Shown here: in pieces, positions 63,248-64,000 of the stretch | Position numbering within the stretch: the first letter of the stretch is position 1 | How the letters are laid out: every line of letters starts with the position of its first letter | The notes under the pieces: model-generated | The model's input: only the letters and a program-made list of their open reading frames with translations | What the model was told of the DNA's origin: nothing | Database searches by the model: none | Program-made: the position numbers and the translations under genes | NCBI GenBank assembly: GCA_027475525.1 | Contig: JAMWFC010000113.1 | Location: 372,001-436,000, forward strand | DNA: 64,000 bases | Reading direction: 5' to 3' | DNA from: Macrolepiota albuminosa | Lineage: Eukaryota; Basidiomycota; Agaricomycetes; Agaricales; Agaricaceae

Positions 63248-64000
63248 TTGTGCAACCTAAAAATGAGTTATGAGTTAAGCGCATCCTATTGGTTTGTGTC
63301 TGCATCAGGGTCCAAGCCCCTTGAGAAGTGCCTTCCCATGCTGTCACTAGTTGAAACACTGCCCGAGTCCTATAAATTGCCCATGCCTCGACAGCATCTC
63401 ATCAGTCTTCACGATGGAAAGCCCAACCGGCATCGTGTGGTCTCTCTGCTGTGATCGTGCTCATGTCATGATTGATCTCCCCACTTTCCTGGAATGCACT
63501 ACCTCCTTTTTCCACCACTACCCGGCAGTCGGCATGCCCAGACTGACCAACAGAGTCATTGAGTTAGGTTGCCGCTCCCAGCTACTTTGTGTGGCTTGTG
63601 AGATTTGGAATGACGACTTGCCATTGACCCGTTTTGGTATGGAGAAGAACTGGAGTTAGATTTTTCAGGTGCGCTATTGCCTTTTTTGCCCTCCTTCTCT
63701 TCTGATAGTCGCCAAATAAAGCAAATCACGACCAAGGAAACAAAAAAGTGTCTTGAGTTGCTGCTGGAGGAGAGTCACTATCTGGTTTGTCGCCTTACTA
63801 CCTTGTTTTCTTCCTTCTAACGCATCACCTCGCTAGGCGCCCTGCTTGTCTACTGGTGGCCAGCTTTTTTGCAGTCCTGCTGAAGGCTGGAGGCCTCCCA
63901 GGCCTCTCCTTTTGCCTGGTTCTTGATGCTCGTCTGTCTCCCATGTCATTTATGTAAGTCGGCTCCTTCTTTTCTGAACTTCTCCTCCTCCTTGATGAGC
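63248..64000 (+). pseudogene. unknown decayed ORF running off the window
   Basis: Pieces in two plus frames: PTGIVWSLCCDRAHVMIDLP, TFLECTTSFFHHYP and RVIELGCRSQLLCVACEIWN (63351-63659), then KKCLELLLEESHYLVCRLTT (about 63740). Alternation of frames and stops shows decay. The window end cuts it. I do not recognise the family. Position suggests it belongs to the second LTR element or its accessory ORF. Confidence 0.35.

Overview
The window looks like repeat-rich, non-coding-dominated DNA from a filamentous basidiomycete (Agaricomycetes; Boletales or a similar ectomycorrhizal lineage is my guess, not proven). The reasons are short GT...AG introns of about 45-70 nt, a NACHT-WD40 NLR gene with near-identical WD repeats, a CxC2-type KDZ transposase relic, chromodomain Ty3/gypsy elements and an Atg18 (PROPPIN) gene with a fungal exon layout. 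Most of the window is strongly CpG-depleted (TpG/CpA in place of CpG). CpG-rich islands are therefore visibly younger: a solo LTR at 20447-21480, the 30.9-34.0 kb segment, and the element at 39225-50672.

Layout. 1-6.3 kb: decayed LTR-element debris, a foldback repeat and a 255-bp tandem duplication. 6.3-10.8 kb: solo LTRs, a 1.3-kb dispersed repeat carrying a tRNA-like sequence, and a cluster of tRNA-derived SINE-like units. 10.9-16.8 kb: three decayed multi-exon or transposon genes (a Cys-cluster ORF, an unknown basidiomycete gene, a KDZ transposase). 16.8-22.6 kb: inverted copy of the 1.3-kb repeat, an old gypsy gag/protease split by a young LTR, and a tyrosine-recombinase scrap. 22.9-31.0 kb (minus): an NLR gene with a NACHT domain and 15 WD40 repeats, split by a 2.36-kb insertion full of minisatellite. 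31.9-34.0 kb (minus): a broken ATG18 copy carrying a TA-flanked MITE. 34-39.2 kb: further repeats and an old gypsy pol.

39225-50672: the only intact large genes. This is a complete 11.4-kb chromovirus with identical 176-bp LTRs and a perfect 5-bp target duplication (CCTAC), inserted in the old pol. It has a Gag-protease ORF, then one in-frame UGA in the context UGA-CUA-G, then RT-RNaseH-integrase-chromodomain. After pol comes a large third sense ORF of about 977 codons behind a strong 3' splice site. 50.7-64 kb: the rest of the old pol, SINE-like debris, a decayed unknown gene, a second and more decayed ATG18 copy split by a solo LTR, AT-rich DNA, and a second LTR element whose LTR/leader layout mirrors the intact one.

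A quality warning matters for every reading of this window. At least twelve unrelated places carry a perfect tandem duplication of exactly 77 bp. That is the signature expected from uncollapsed k=77 contig overlaps rather than biology, and two of them fall inside the NLR gene and alter its reading frame.
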